DNA from: Iamia sp. SCSIO 61187
GTDB taxonomy: Bacteria; Actinomycetota; Acidimicrobiia; Acidimicrobiales; Iamiaceae
Assembly (NCBI RefSeq): GCF_019443745.1
Contig: NZ_CP050948.1
Coordinates: 992,001 to 1,056,000 of the forward strand
Reading direction: 5' to 3'
Length of the DNA: 64,000 nt
Positions 1-8,371 of the stretch are shown piece after piece; the first letter of the stretch is position 1; every line of letters starts with the position of its first letter. Position numbers and translations under genes: made by a program. The notes beneath the pieces were generated by a model that was not told where the DNA came from, did not search any database, and was given only the letters and a program-made list of their open reading frames with translations.

Positions 1-12
1 CCCCCGCCACCA
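1..12 (+). tRNA. 3' end of initiator tRNA-Met gene (partial), island attachment site
   Basis: The first 12 bases are the acceptor strand and CCA end seen again at 16451-16462, where the longer copy has an anticodon loop reading CAT flanked by GG/CCC, the hallmark of initiator tRNA-Met. Only the last bases are inside the window, so the intact gene is presumed to lie upstream. An integrase gene sits 140 bp away, the normal layout of an element integrated in a tRNA 3' end. Identity rests on similarity to the copy at 16.4 kb. Confidence 0.55.
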
Positions 13-27
13 TTTGAATGTGCTGGT

Positions 28-55
28 CAGGCCCCACTTCTCGGAGTGGGGCCTG
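28..55 (+). terminator. Hairpin terminator of the tRNA gene
   Basis: Perfect 11-bp arms (28-38 and 45-55) with a 6-nt loop directly after the tRNA end. There is no clear T-run beyond ctgcttg. Every tRNA-like copy in the window is followed by a comparable hairpin. Confidence 0.6.
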
Positions 56-151
56 CTGCTTGTTCGGGGTGGGGTCTACCGGGTGATCTACCGGCTCGGG
101 CGGGTGCGGCTCGCTGACCTGGGGCTTCGTTCGGATCGTGCCGGTAGACGT

Positions 152-1291
152 CTACCGGGCGTGGGCGGCGAGGAGGGCGGCGAACTGCTGGGCGGCCGCC
201 GCGCTCATCCCGGGGAGCAGGTGCTGGTAGGTGTGGATGGTGAAGGCGACGTTGGCGTGGCCGAGCCGTTCGCTGACGACCTTGACGGGCACGCCGTCCA
301 TGATCAGCAGCGAGGCGTGGGTGTGGCGCAGGTCGTGGAAGCGGATCCGTGTCAGGTCGGGCATCGTCCGCTGGAGGCGGTCGAAGAGCTGGCTGAGGGA
401 CTCGGGGTTGAGGAACCGTCCGGCGGTGTTGAGGAACATCCAGTCATCCGCGCCGTGGGCCAGGCCTTCACGGCGCAGGTGTCGCCGCCACCGTGCAAGG
501 ACATCCATCGTCGCGTCGTCGAGGTCGATGCAGCGGCGGCTGGTGCGCGTCTTGACCGGGAACTCGACCGGGTGGCCGGCGATGCTCTGGAGGGTGCGGC
601 TGATCGACAGGCGCTGGTTCGTCCGGTCGAGATCGGACCACCTCAACCCGGCGACTTCACCGCGGCGCATCCCGGTGCAGGCAGTGAGGTGCAGCGCCGG
701 GTACAGCCGGTGTCGGCGCGCCGAACCCAGGAACGACGCCAGTTCGGCAGCGGTCCAGGACCGGGGGACGGTGCGGGTCTGGCGCTTGTGGCGGGCGTTG
801 GTGGCATAGGCGACGTTGCCGTCGACGAGCTGGCGGCGGATGGCCAGATCGAGGCTCGACCGCACGATCACGTGGACCTCGTGGACGGTCTTGGGGGCGA
901 GGCCGGTGCCGTGTCGGCCGCCGGTCGTGGCGAGTTGGTCGTAGAGGCCGTCGAGGTGGTCGGCGCGAAGCCGCCGGAGCGGCACGTGGCCGATGGCGGG
1001 GTTGATGTAGTTGTCGACCATCCACGTGTAGCGGTACGAGGTGGACGCTCGAACGTGGCGTCGCTTGGTGGGCAACCAGGTGTCGGTGAGGAACTCGCCG
1101 AGATGGACCGGTCCACCCCGCCGCGGTGCTGAGCCGGCGGCGTCGCGTTCGATGCGGGCGGCCATCGCTTCGGCGTCGTGACGGTCCCGGCCGGCGGGAT
1201 GCCATCGTCGTCGTTCCCGGCCGGTGAGGGGGTCGAGGCCGTCGTAGGCGACGACGTAGAAGCGGTCCTTGCGTTCGATGATGTAGGCCAT
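152..1291 (-). CDS. Tyrosine-type site-specific integrase
   Basis: 379-residue phage/ICE-type tyrosine recombinase that would integrate and excise the island at the neighbouring tRNA. Residues 1-45 look like an arm-type DNA-binding domain, 60-160 the SAM-like core-binding domain, and 175-365 the catalytic domain. Visible catalytic residues are R209 (TGMRRGE), K247, H319/R322 (HDLRH), H345 (LGHAN) and nucleophile Y355 (HTYQH), so the enzyme looks complete. The start was set at the ATG that opens MAYIIERKDR; the frame is open further upstream but that part is low complexity. It reads toward the tRNA end, as expected for int next to attL. The C-terminal half is closely similar to the truncated integrase at 16527-17297. 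Confidence 0.92.
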   Translation of the reverse strand: MAYIIERKDRFYVVAYDGLDPLTGRERRRWHPAGRDRHDAEAMAARIERDAAGSAPRRGGPVHLGEFLTDTWLPTKRRHVRASTSYRYTWMVDNYINPAIGHVPLRRLRADHLDGLYDQLATTGGRHGTGLAPKTVHEVHVIVRSSLDLAIRRQLVDGNVAYATNARHKRQTRTVPRSWTAAELASFLGSARRHRLYPALHLTACTGMRRGEVAGLRWSDLDRTNQRLSISRTLQSIAGHPVEFPVKTRTSRRCIDLDDATMDVLARWRRHLRREGLAHGADDWMFLNTAGRFLNPESLSQLFDRLQRTMPDLTRIRFHDLRHTHASLLIMDGVPVKVVSERLGHANVAFTIHTYQHLLPGMSAAAAQQFAALLAAHAR

Positions 1292-1403
1292 CGCCGAAGC
1301 GTGGAAGGGTGACCACTTCGGTACCAACCCCACGAGCCCCTCGGGAAGATGACCTCCGCCGGGGGAGGTGCCCACACGCCAGCCTGGGCGGCTCGTCTCG
1401 GGG

Positions 1404-2348
1404 TCAGCTGGCTTGCATTGCGGCGGCCGGGCGGAAGGGCTCGGCGAGCTGGCCAGTGAGCGTGGTGGGGTAGTCGGGTCGTCCGGCGATGCCGAGGTCG
1501 TCGGAGGTGACCACGGCCCGGGTGTTTGCCGGGGTGTAGGTGCCCATGGCTCGGTCCCACAGGAGGGTGAAGAGCCCGAAGTTGACGTCGCCCTGGCCGG
1601 GGTAGCGAAGGTGGTGGAGGCGGTGCCCGGCGTTGATGGCCAGCCAGCGTTCGAGCGGGCCACTGATGTAGTCGATGTTGGCGTGTTGCACGAGGAGCTG
1701 GATGGCGACGCAGCCGGCGACCGCGACGGCGACGGGTTGGGGGATGCCGATGAGGAGGAGCGGGGCGACGCCGGCGGTCATCTCGATGGCTTGGTGGATC
1801 GGGTGCTTCATGAGCCCGTTGAGTCCGTAGAAGCGCGTCACGCTGTGATGGACGGCATGGAAACGCCACAGTCCACCGAAGCGGTGGCTGGCGGCGTGGG
1901 CGAAGGTGATGCCGGCGTCGAGCACCAACACCGCACCGAGGACTTGAACGACGAAGGGCAGGTCGCTCGGCCACAGGTCGGCGAGCGTGAGCGTGCTGGC
2001 GAGCAGCGGGAGCAGCGCAACGCTGGCGACGTTGAGGGATTCGTTGAGAGCGGCGTAGAGGAAGTCGCGGCCAGTGTCGTCTCGGTCGACGTTCCAGTCT
2101 TGGTCGTACGGGGCGAGGCGCTCGGCGAGGAAGGTCCAAGCCAACGCCATGACGATCACGGCGATGACCGCCCAGTCGCGGCCGGTTGCGGCGGCCCAGA
2201 GCACGATCCCGTCCGCCCCGACCAGAAGCAGCGGGAGGTGGGTGTAGCGAATCACCGATCGCACCGTGCCGTCGGTCGTTGTAGGGGTCATGGTCTCGAG
2301 CATGGGGGAAGAGAGCCGTGCGGGCTTGTAGGCAGATGCCGCGTTCAA
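1404..2348 (-). CDS. Fatty acid hydroxylase / sterol desaturase superfamily membrane protein
   Basis: Integral membrane di-iron enzyme family that hydroxylates or desaturates lipids. Three histidine clusters are visible: HAASH at about 151-155, HAVHH at 164-168 and HRLHH at 242-246, spaced between hydrophobic segments. The TTG start at 2348 overlaps the stop of the AraC gene (TTGA), suggesting translational coupling; later ATGs at residues 16 and 20 are also possible and none has a clear ribosome binding site. The substrate cannot be told from sequence. It is an unusual passenger among metal-resistance genes and might alter membrane lipid composition under stress. Confidence 0.82.
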   Translation of the reverse strand: MNAASAYKPARLSSPMLETMTPTTTDGTVRSVIRYTHLPLLLVGADGIVLWAAATGRDWAVIAVIVMALAWTFLAERLAPYDQDWNVDRDDTGRDFLYAALNESLNVASVALLPLLASTLTLADLWPSDLPFVVQVLGAVLVLDAGITFAHAASHRFGGLWRFHAVHHSVTRFYGLNGLMKHPIHQAIEMTAGVAPLLLIGIPQPVAVAVAGCVAIQLLVQHANIDYISGPLERWLAINAGHRLHHLRYPGQGDVNFGLFTLLWDRAMGTYTPANTRAVVTSDDLGIAGRPDYPTTLTGQLAEPFRPAAAMQAS

Positions 2349-3100
2349 TCGGGTGGCTGGAATCGGGTGGCGGCGAGCAGGTCGGTGGGGGCGAGCCCGA
2401 AGTGATCACGGAAGGTGTGGGTGAGATGCGCGCTGTCGGCGAACCCGGCGTCATGTGCGGCAGCGGTGAGCGACGTGCCCTGGGCGAGGGCTTCGACGGC
2501 GTGCAGCATCCGGACCCACCGCCGGTAGCTGCGCAGCGGGATGCCGACCTCTCGGGCGAAGCGCTGCGAGAAGCGGCTGGGGGACAGGCCGGTGCGGGCG
2601 GCGAGCTCGACCAGGGTGCCGGCGTCGGGGTCATCGGCGAGCTCTGCGAGCACGGCGGCGACCGCAGGCGTCACCGGCGCCGCGGTGACGGTGGTGTCGT
2701 CGACCAGTGCGAGGACCTCGCTGACGATCTGCCCGCCGTCGCCGACCGGTGCTGGGGTGAGGGTGTCGGCACCGACGGGCCGGCCGTCGCAACGCGCGGA
2801 GAGGCGGCGCCCAGCGGCGCTGTCGCCGTCGACGAAGACGATGGTCGCGGTCCCCGAGGAGGCGATCGCATGGGCGAGGTCGGACGGGATGGTGATCGTC
2901 GGGGCCCTCAGCACGGTCGAGGAGGCGTCGCGGCCGTGGGCGACGGTCACGTCGGTGGTCGAGGAGATGATCTGCACAGCGTGATGGGCGTGGCGACCGG
3001 TCGGTCCGTAGACACCGGTGTAGCGAAGCCACCACGGCCCGACCGCGACGAGTCCGCCCCAGCCGGCGCGGCGCTCAGCCACAGCCACGCTCCAGCGCAC
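2345..3100 (-). CDS. AraC family transcriptional regulator
   Basis: 251 residues with a C-terminal double helix-turn-helix of the AraC/XylS type (about 155-245; the stretch LSPSRFSQRFAREVG followed by the second HTH around AAHDAGFADSAHLTHTF). The N-terminal 120 residues contain a cupin-like region with HAHH near residue 37, a probable ligand-binding domain. It is the first gene of a minus-strand pair with the hydroxylase, with overlapping stop and start, so that enzyme is its likely target. It is divergent from the ArsR operon, 61 bp away. The inducer is unknown. Start is a GTG. Confidence 0.88.
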   Translation of the reverse strand: MRWSVAVAERRAGWGGLVAVGPWWLRYTGVYGPTGRHAHHAVQIISSTTDVTVAHGRDASSTVLRAPTITIPSDLAHAIASSGTATIVFVDGDSAAGRRLSARCDGRPVGADTLTPAPVGDGGQIVSEVLALVDDTTVTAAPVTPAVAAVLAELADDPDAGTLVELAARTGLSPSRFSQRFAREVGIPLRSYRRWVRMLHAVEALAQGTSLTAAAHDAGFADSAHLTHTFRDHFGLAPTDLLAATRFQPPD

Positions 3101-3127
3101 GATCCGAGACGACCGACTTCACAAACA

Positions 3128-3155
3128 TTGACTCTACGGTATCTACCGTTATCAT
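3128..3155 (+). promoter_or_regulatory. Sigma-A-type promoter with ArsR operator in the spacer
   Basis: TTGACT (3128-3133) and TATCAT (3150-3155) are separated by 16 bp. The spacer holds a perfect 6-2-6 inverted repeat ACGGTATCTACCGT (3136-3149). A repressor bound there would block RNA polymerase. The ATG at 3162 lies 6 nt after the -10 box, so the transcript may be leaderless. Box positions are read directly; repression by the adjacent ArsR protein is inferred. Confidence 0.7.
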
Positions 3156-3161
3156 CGCCCT

Positions 3162-3575
3162 ATGCCGTTGCTTCGTTCCCCTGAGGAGGTGCTGCCCGGG
3201 AAGGGCAGCCGACGGGCGGATCCGCCGGTGCGGGGCGCGTCGGGTGAGCGGATGTCGACTGATGTCCAGCTCGCAGCGCAGCTGTTCCGGGGGTTCGCTG
3301 ATCCCATCCGCCTCGCCATCCTCGACCAGCTCAGCGGCGGCGAGCTACGAGTCACGGACCTGGCGAAGCGGTTGGAGGGATCCCAGAGCAACATCTCGGG
3401 GCACCTGCAGTGCTTGAAGGGGTGCGGGTTGGTGACCGACCGGCCCGACGGCCGTCAGGTCTTCTACCGGATCGCCCGCCCCGAGGTGGTGGCGGTGTTG
3501 CGCTCCGGCGCCCAGTTGCTGGCGTGTGACGGCGTGGAGATCTCCTTGTGCCCGAACTACCAGGCGGCCGAATGA
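3162..3575 (+). CDS. ArsR/CmtR-type metal-sensing repressor
   Basis: Winged-helix ArsR family repressor. The HTH core spans roughly residues 50-110. In the recognition helix it has CLKGC (Cys-X3-Cys), and near the C-terminus two further cysteines (LLACDG, SLC). This arrangement matches Mycobacterium tuberculosis CmtR, which senses Cd(II)/Pb(II) with two recognition-helix cysteines and one C-terminal cysteine. The ATG at 3162 would be leaderless; an internal ATG at 3252 (MSTDVQ) gives a 107-residue protein closer to the family norm and is a real alternative. The stop overlaps the start of the ATPase gene (ATGA at 3572). Likely autorepresses this four-gene operon until Cd, Pb or Zn is bound. 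Confidence 0.9.
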   Translation: MPLLRSPEEVLPGKGSRRADPPVRGASGERMSTDVQLAAQLFRGFADPIRLAILDQLSGGELRVTDLAKRLEGSQSNISGHLQCLKGCGLVTDRPDGRQVFYRIARPEVVAVLRSGAQLLACDGVEISLCPNYQAAE

Positions 3576-5515
3576 ACAGCCCCGATCCCCTCGGGTCCGC
3601 CGCCGACGTCGATCACGACGACGATGTCGACGACGATGATGACGTAGAGCACGTGTGGGAGAGCCGGGAGGTGCGCTGGTCGGCGCTCGCCGGGCTCTTG
3701 CTGGTCGTCGGATTCGTCGCCGGCCGCTTCGACGCCCCCGACATCGCGGTCACCGGTCTGTACGTGGCCTCGACGGTGGCGGGGTTGCGGTTCTTCGCGC
3801 TCGAGGCGGTCACCGAGCTGGTGCGCGATCGGGTGATCGGCATCGAGCTGTTGATGACCGTCGGCACTCTCGCCGCGGGCAGCCTCGGCGAGTGGGGCGA
3901 GGCCGCCACGCTCGCGTTCCTGTACTCAATCTCCGAAGCGCTCGAAGAGTTCACCGAGGACCGCACCCGCAACGCCATCCGCGCCCTGATGGACCTCGCC
4001 CCCAAACGCGTGAACCGACTGCGTGACGGCGTCGAGGAAGAGATCGACCTCGACGCGCTGGCGGTGGGGGACCGGTTCGTGGTGCGCCCCGGCGAAGGAC
4101 TCGGCACCGACGGCGTCATCGTCGAGGGCCGCTCCGCGCTCAACGAGGCAGCCATCACCGGCGAATCGGCGCCGGTCGAGAAGCAGACCGGCGACAAGGT
4201 GTTCGCCGGCACCCTCAACACCACCGGCGCGCTGGTCGTGGAGGCAACCGCGACCTCGGCGGACAACACGCTGGCCAAGATCGTGCACCTCGTCAGCGAA
4301 GCCCAAGAACAAAAGGGCCGGGGCGAGAAGTTCATGGACCGCTTCGCCCGCCGGTACTCACCGGCCGTGCTCGCCGGCGGGTTCGCCGTCGCCGTCGGGG
4401 GCGGTGCCCTCACCGGCGAGTGGTCCGAATGGGTGGCCCGGGCGGCGACGGTGATCGTCGCCGCCGCCCCATGCGCGCTGGTGATCTCGATCCCGGTCAG
4501 CTACGTCGCCGCCATCGGCAACGCCAGCCGCAAAGGCATCCTCATCAAAGGCGGCATCTACCTCGAAGAGCTCGCCCGGCTCACCGTGCTGGCGCTCGAC
4601 AAGACCGGAACTCTCACCCAGGGCCAGCCCCGAGTCGTCGACGTCATCCCCGCCCCCGGCGAGACCGAACACACAGTGCTGGCAGCTGCGTCGGTCGTCG
4701 AGCAGCGTTCCGAGCACCCCCTCGCCAAAGCCGTGATGATCCGCACCCGCGACCTCGGCATCGCCACCACATCGGCCGGCGACACCTTCGAGGCCCTCGT
4801 CGGCGCCGGCGCCCAAGCCTCCGCCGACGGCCACCGCTACCTGGTCGGATCGCCCGCCCTCATGGAAGACCGCGGGCTCGCACTGAACGGGCTGCGCGAC
4901 CGCGTCGAGCAACTCGAGACCTCCGGCCAAACCGCGATCGTGACCGCCGTCGATGACCGGGTCCTCGGCGTGATCGGCATCGCCGACGTCATCCGCCCGC
5001 AAGCCGTCGACGCCATCGCCGAGCTCCGCCAGGAGGGGGTCGACCGGATCGTGATGCTCACCGGGGACAACGCCCGCACCGGCGCCGCGGTCGCGAGCCA
5101 GGTCGGCATCGACGAGGTGCACGCCCACCTCAAGCCCGAAGACAAGTCCCGACTCATCGCCGAACTCGCCCGCAGCGGACACGTCGGCATGGTCGGCGAC
5201 GGCGTCAACGACGCGCCCGCCCTCGCCGCCGCGTCGGTCGGCATCGCGATGGGCACCGCCGGCAGCGATGTCGCCCTCGAAACCGCCGATGTCGCCCTGA
5301 TGGCCGATGACCTGTCCAAGCTCACCGAGGCCCTGCGCATCGGGCGCCGCACCCGCCGAGTCGTGGCCCAGAACATCGCGCTCAGCCTCGTCATCCTCGC
5401 CGTGCTCGTCCCCGGCGCCCTCTTCGGGGTGTTCGGCCTGCCAGTCGCGGTGCTCGCCCACGAACTCTCCGAGCTCGCCGTGATCGCCAACGGACTCCGG
5501 CTCGCCCGCAAATGA
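3572..5515 (+). CDS. Heavy-metal (Cd/Pb/Zn-type) translocating P-type ATPase
   Basis: 647-residue P1B ATPase that exports soft metal cations using ATP. Seen: actuator TGES at about 196-199, the membrane metal-site motif APC at 299-301 in place of the usual CPC, phosphorylation site DKTGTLT with D343, an HP motif (SEHPLAKA), and the hinge motif GDGVNDAP. There is no N-terminal HMA domain; instead residues 11-26 form an Asp/His patch that could bind metal. Start ATG at 3572 overlaps the repressor stop by 4 bp, and the stop overlaps the next start, so the operon is translationally coupled. The pairing with a CmtR-like sensor resembles mycobacterial cmtR-ctpG; the following signal peptidase recalls the Pb-resistance gene pbrC. 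Metal specificity is inferred. Confidence 0.92.
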   Translation: MNSPDPLGSAADVDHDDDVDDDDDVEHVWESREVRWSALAGLLLVVGFVAGRFDAPDIAVTGLYVASTVAGLRFFALEAVTELVRDRVIGIELLMTVGTLAAGSLGEWGEAATLAFLYSISEALEEFTEDRTRNAIRALMDLAPKRVNRLRDGVEEEIDLDALAVGDRFVVRPGEGLGTDGVIVEGRSALNEAAITGESAPVEKQTGDKVFAGTLNTTGALVVEATATSADNTLAKIVHLVSEAQEQKGRGEKFMDRFARRYSPAVLAGGFAVAVGGGALTGEWSEWVARAATVIVAAAPCALVISIPVSYVAAIGNASRKGILIKGGIYLEELARLTVLALDKTGTLTQGQPRVVDVIPAPGETEHTVLAAASVVEQRSEHPLAKAVMIRTRDLGIATTSAGDTFEALVGAGAQASADGHRYLVGSPALMEDRGLALNGLRDRVEQLETSGQTAIVTAVDDRVLGVIGIADVIRPQAVDAIAELRQEGVDRIVMLTGDNARTGAAVASQVGIDEVHAHLKPEDKSRLIAELARSGHVGMVGDGVNDAPALAAASVGIAMGTAGSDVALETADVALMADDLSKLTEALRIGRRTRRVVAQNIALSLVILAVLVPGALFGVFGLPVAVLAHELSELAVIANGLRLARK

Positions 5516-5994
5516 CCACCGACCTCTCCGGCCCGTCCCGACGCAAGCACTTCACCCTCGTGGCCACCGCGGCCGCCGTGTTCGCCATCGACCTCGCCAC
5601 CAAGATCGCGGCGAGCGCCGCGCTCGCCGACCGCGACATCGACCTGCCGGGCCCGCTCGATCTCCGCCTCTCCCACAACCCCGGCGTCGCGTTCGGCATG
5701 GGCACCGACACCCCGACGTGGCTGGTCCTCACCCTCACCGGCGCCGTCGCCGCCGGCATCGCCGTCGCGGCGTGGCGAGGCCTGTTCGCCAGCTCCATCG
5801 CTGCGGGCGTCGTCGTCGGCGGCGCACTGGCCAACGTCGCCGACCGGTCGCAAGCCGGCACCGTCGTCGACATGCTCTACACCGGCTGGTGCCCGACCTT
5901 CAACGTCGCCGACATCGCCATCGTCTGTGGAGCGTTCGCGCTTGCGGCCACAGCCTGGCGCGCCCCACCCGACGAGCCAGCGACCGTGCCATGA
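5512..5994 (+). CDS. lspA: Signal peptidase II (lipoprotein signal peptidase)
   Basis: 160-residue membrane aspartyl protease that removes signal peptides from prolipoproteins after diacylglyceryl modification. Family signatures are visible: HNPGVAFG at about 45-52, GGALANVADR around 103-112 and FNVADIAI around 128-135, carrying the two catalytic aspartates. Four hydrophobic segments are present. Its start overlaps the ATPase stop (ATGA), so it belongs to the metal operon and is unlikely to be the only housekeeping copy. Signal peptidase homologues are known in lead-resistance operons (PbrC), which supports a Pb/Cd role here. Confidence 0.93.
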   Translation: MTTDLSGPSRRKHFTLVATAAAVFAIDLATKIAASAALADRDIDLPGPLDLRLSHNPGVAFGMGTDTPTWLVLTLTGAVAAGIAVAAWRGLFASSIAAGVVVGGALANVADRSQAGTVVDMLYTGWCPTFNVADIAIVCGAFALAATAWRAPPDEPATVP

Positions 5995-6650
5995 CCGACA
6001 CCGACCCGACTGCCATCGAACGCACCGTGGTCTTCATCGACCTCGCCGGGTTCACCGTGGCCACCGCCGCCCACGGCGACGAGACGGCCGCCGACCTCGC
6101 CGAGCGGCTCGGCGAGCTCACCACCACCTCCCTCGGCGACGGCGACCAACTGGTGAAGGGCATCGGCGACGCCGTCATGCTGGTCTCCAACAGCTCGCAT
6201 GAAGCTCTCGCTCTCGCCGGGCGGATCTGCCACCTCGCCGATCACGAGGCCGCCTTCCCGCTCCTGCGCATCGGACTCCACCACGGGCCGGTCGTGGAAC
6301 GCGGCGGCGACTGGTTCGGAGCCACCGTCAACGTCGCGGCCCGCATCGCCGCCCTCGCGCAACCCGACCAAGTGGTCGCCACCGCTGCGGTCGCCGACGC
6401 CGCCGAGCACGCCGGCATGGCCGTCGCCGCCCTCGGACCGACCGCGCTTCGCGGTATCCCCGAACCGGTCGACCTCTACGCCATCACCTCATGTCCCGCT
6501 CTGCCCGACCGTTCCGTCGATCCCATCTGCCAGATGGCAGTCGCAAGATCCAGCGCCGCCGCCACCCGCACCGTCAACGGTGTCGAACACCTGTTCTGCT
6601 CGCCCGAATGCGTTAGGACCTTCGACCGCCTCCCCACCGGCGAGCAGTGA
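5991..6650 (+). CDS. Class III nucleotidyl cyclase fused to a YHS metal-binding domain
   Basis: 219 residues. Residues 8-165 are a class III adenylate/guanylate cyclase catalytic domain: metal-binding Asp in VVFIDLAGFT, second Asp in KGIGDAVM, and the Asn/Arg pair in ATVNVAARIAAL, so it looks active. Residues about 178-215 form a YHS-like domain beginning DPICQMAV and containing HLFCSPECVRTF, a treble-cysteine metal site also found in copper and heavy-metal ATPases and in soluble metal proteins. Start ATG at 5991 overlaps the lspA stop (ATGA). The fusion suggests a cyclase whose output of cAMP or cGMP is tuned by metal, but that is inference. I know of no characterised example. Confidence 0.85.
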   Translation: MTDTDPTAIERTVVFIDLAGFTVATAAHGDETAADLAERLGELTTTSLGDGDQLVKGIGDAVMLVSNSSHEALALAGRICHLADHEAAFPLLRIGLHHGPVVERGGDWFGATVNVAARIAALAQPDQVVATAAVADAAEHAGMAVAALGPTALRGIPEPVDLYAITSCPALPDRSVDPICQMAVARSSAAATRTVNGVEHLFCSPECVRTFDRLPTGEQ

Positions 6651-6846
6651 CCGGCGCGCATAGCTGACAATCCCGCGCGTGCCTGTGTTCGGCTCGACAT
6701 GGTGACCTGCGCGACCTCGCACGCATTCGGATGACTCTGCATCGCGGTGCAGAAGTGCGATCAGTCGGCGGACCAAGGTGCCCTCCGCCACCACATCGGG
6801 CCCAAGGTCCCTTCCGCCACGGAGGGATGTGGCGCACGATCACCTC
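6651..6846. other. Intergenic region after the cyclase operon
   Basis: 196 bp with no convincing gene. Two imperfect copies of an AAGGT(G)CCCTCCGCCAC-like sequence lie at about 6774-6792 and 6812-6828. The promoter of the following Met-rich protein gene probably lies here, but I see no clear -35/-10 pair. Confidence 0.4.
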
Positions 6847-6992
6847 ATGGCAGCCGACGAAGTCACCACCGAACCCGCCGAGACCCCCGCCGCGGTCACC
6901 GTCCCGTCGAAGCGGAGCTGGCTGCTCGTCGGTGGGATCCTGATCGCGGTGCTGGTGCTCGCCGTCGGGGCGTGGGCGATCGTGTCCCCTGG
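6847..6992 (+). pseudogene. 5' part of a Met-rich secreted/membrane protein gene, cut by IS256
   Basis: ATG at 6847 opens a protein with a charged N-terminus (about 24 residues, ending SKRSW) and one hydrophobic segment (LLVGGILIAVLVLAVGAWAIV), then runs into the left inverted repeat of an IS256-type element, where a stop appears at 7000-7002. On the far side of the element the frame starting at 8372 encodes a Met/Trp-rich secreted-type domain. I read the two pieces as one gene of roughly 185 codons split by the insertion. If not split, this is a 51-residue single-TM peptide. Confidence 0.55.
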
Positions 6993-8371
6993 GGTGGTGT
7001 AGGTCGGCGGGGTCCACCACTTGGGTGGGCCACCGGCGAGATCCTCGACGTGTCCTAGCCGGGATACGAACAAGGAGACACCGCCGGTGGCCCTCTCAGA
7101 GTCTGACCTGTCCGAGCTGCTCGACGCGTTGCGCGCCGGGGAGCTGACCGACACCATCCGCACGAGCCTGGAGTGGATCCTCCAGCAGTTGATCGAGGCC
7201 GAAGCGACCGCCGTGATAGGCGCCGCGCCCCATGAACGCACCGACGCCCGGACCGCGCAGCGCAACGGGCACCGCCCCCGGTTGTTGGCGACCCCGGCCG
7301 GTGACGTCGAGCTCAAGATCCCCAAGCTGCGGACTGGGTCGTTCTTCCCGTCGCTGCTCGAGCGGCGCCGCCGCATCGACCGGGCCCTGTTCGCAGTGGT
7401 CATGGAGGCCTGGGTCCACGGCGTCTCGACGCGCAAGGTCGACGACCTCGTCGCCGCCCTCGGTGTCAGCTCGGGGATCTCCAAGTCAGAGGTGTCGCGG
7501 ATCTGCGCCGAGCTCGACCGGGACCTCGAGGCGTTCCGCACCCGCTCGCTGGGCCATGTCGAGTTCCCGTACGTGTTCGCCGATGCCACCTACGTCAAGG
7601 GTCGCATCAACGGCCGCGTCGTGTCCCGAGCCGTGGTGGTCGCCACCGGCGTGACCGCCAACGGCGACCGGGAGGTCCTTGGCGTCGAGGTCGGCGACAG
7701 TGAGTCCGGGGCCTTCTGGACCGCGTTCTTCAAGGGCCTCCGCGCCCGGGGCCTGGCCGGGGTGCAGCTGGTGATCTCCGATCACCACCTCGGCCTCAAG
7801 GCCGCGATCGAGTCGACCTTCGTGGGCTCGGCGTGGCAGCGCTGCCGGGTCCACTTCATGCGCAACGTCCTCGCTCGCGTGCCGAAGGCGTCGGTCGAGA
7901 TGGTCGCCGCCGCCATCCGGACCGTGTTCGCCCAACCCGACGCCGCCCACGTCCGCGCCCAGCTCGACGAAGTCCAGGCCATGCTTGCCGCCCAGTTCCC
8001 CGACGTTGCGGCCCTCCTCGGCGACGCCGCCGAGGACCTGTTGGCCTTCACCGCCTTCCCCCAGGCGCACTGGCGCAAGATCTGGTCGACGAACCCGCTC
8101 GAGCGGCTCAACGGCGAGATCAAGCGTCGCACCAACGTCGTCGGGATCTTCCCCAACGACGCATCGGTCGCCCGGCTCATCACCGCCGTGGTCGTCGAGA
8201 CCCACGACGAATGGGCCGTCGCCGAACGCCGCTACCTCTCAGAAGCCTCCATGGCCAAGCTCTACGCCACCGCCGACACGACCGATCCCGAGGAGCCGCC
8301 CCTGGCCATCACCGCCTGAGCCACACTGATAGCCAGCGTCGAGGACCAGACCGACGCCGACCTACACCACC
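6993..8371 (+). mobile_element. IS256-family insertion sequence with 17-bp perfect terminal inverted repeats
   Basis: Left end 6993-7009 and right end 8355-8371 are a perfect 17-bp inverted repeat (GGTGGTGTAGGTCGGCG read inward). The only gene inside is a complete IS256-type transposase. No direct repeat of 8-9 bp is seen at the outer edges (tcccctgg left, tcgcggga right), so either a target duplication has been lost or the flanks were rearranged after insertion. Confidence 0.88.
7087..8319 (+). CDS. IS256-family (MULE-type DDE) transposase
   Basis: 410-residue transposase that cuts and joins the ends of the surrounding insertion sequence. The DDE residues are recognisable: first Asp in FADATYVKG, second in VISDHHLGL, and Glu in NPLERLNGEIKRR near the C-terminus. 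Full length for the family. The GTG at 7087 was chosen because AAGGAG sits 9 nt upstream; the open frame extends to 7021 but that part crosses the terminal region. No frameshift or stop, so the element may be active. Confidence 0.95.
   Translation: MALSESDLSELLDALRAGELTDTIRTSLEWILQQLIEAEATAVIGAAPHERTDARTAQRNGHRPRLLATPAGDVELKIPKLRTGSFFPSLLERRRRIDRALFAVVMEAWVHGVSTRKVDDLVAALGVSSGISKSEVSRICAELDRDLEAFRTRSLGHVEFPYVFADATYVKGRINGRVVSRAVVVATGVTANGDREVLGVEVGDSESGAFWTAFFKGLRARGLAGVQLVISDHHLGLKAAIESTFVGSAWQRCRVHFMRNVLARVPKASVEMVAAAIRTVFAQPDAAHVRAQLDEVQAMLAAQFPDVAALLGDAAEDLLAFTAFPQAHWRKIWSTNPLERLNGEIKRRTNVVGIFPNDASVARLITAVVVETHDEWAVAERRYLSEASMAKLYATADTTDPEEPPLAITA

Noticed and set aside
3548-3571. GTG start at 3548 for the Cd/Pb ATPase
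   Set aside because: The ATG at 3572 overlaps the repressor stop as ATGA, matching the coupling used by every other gene in this operon.
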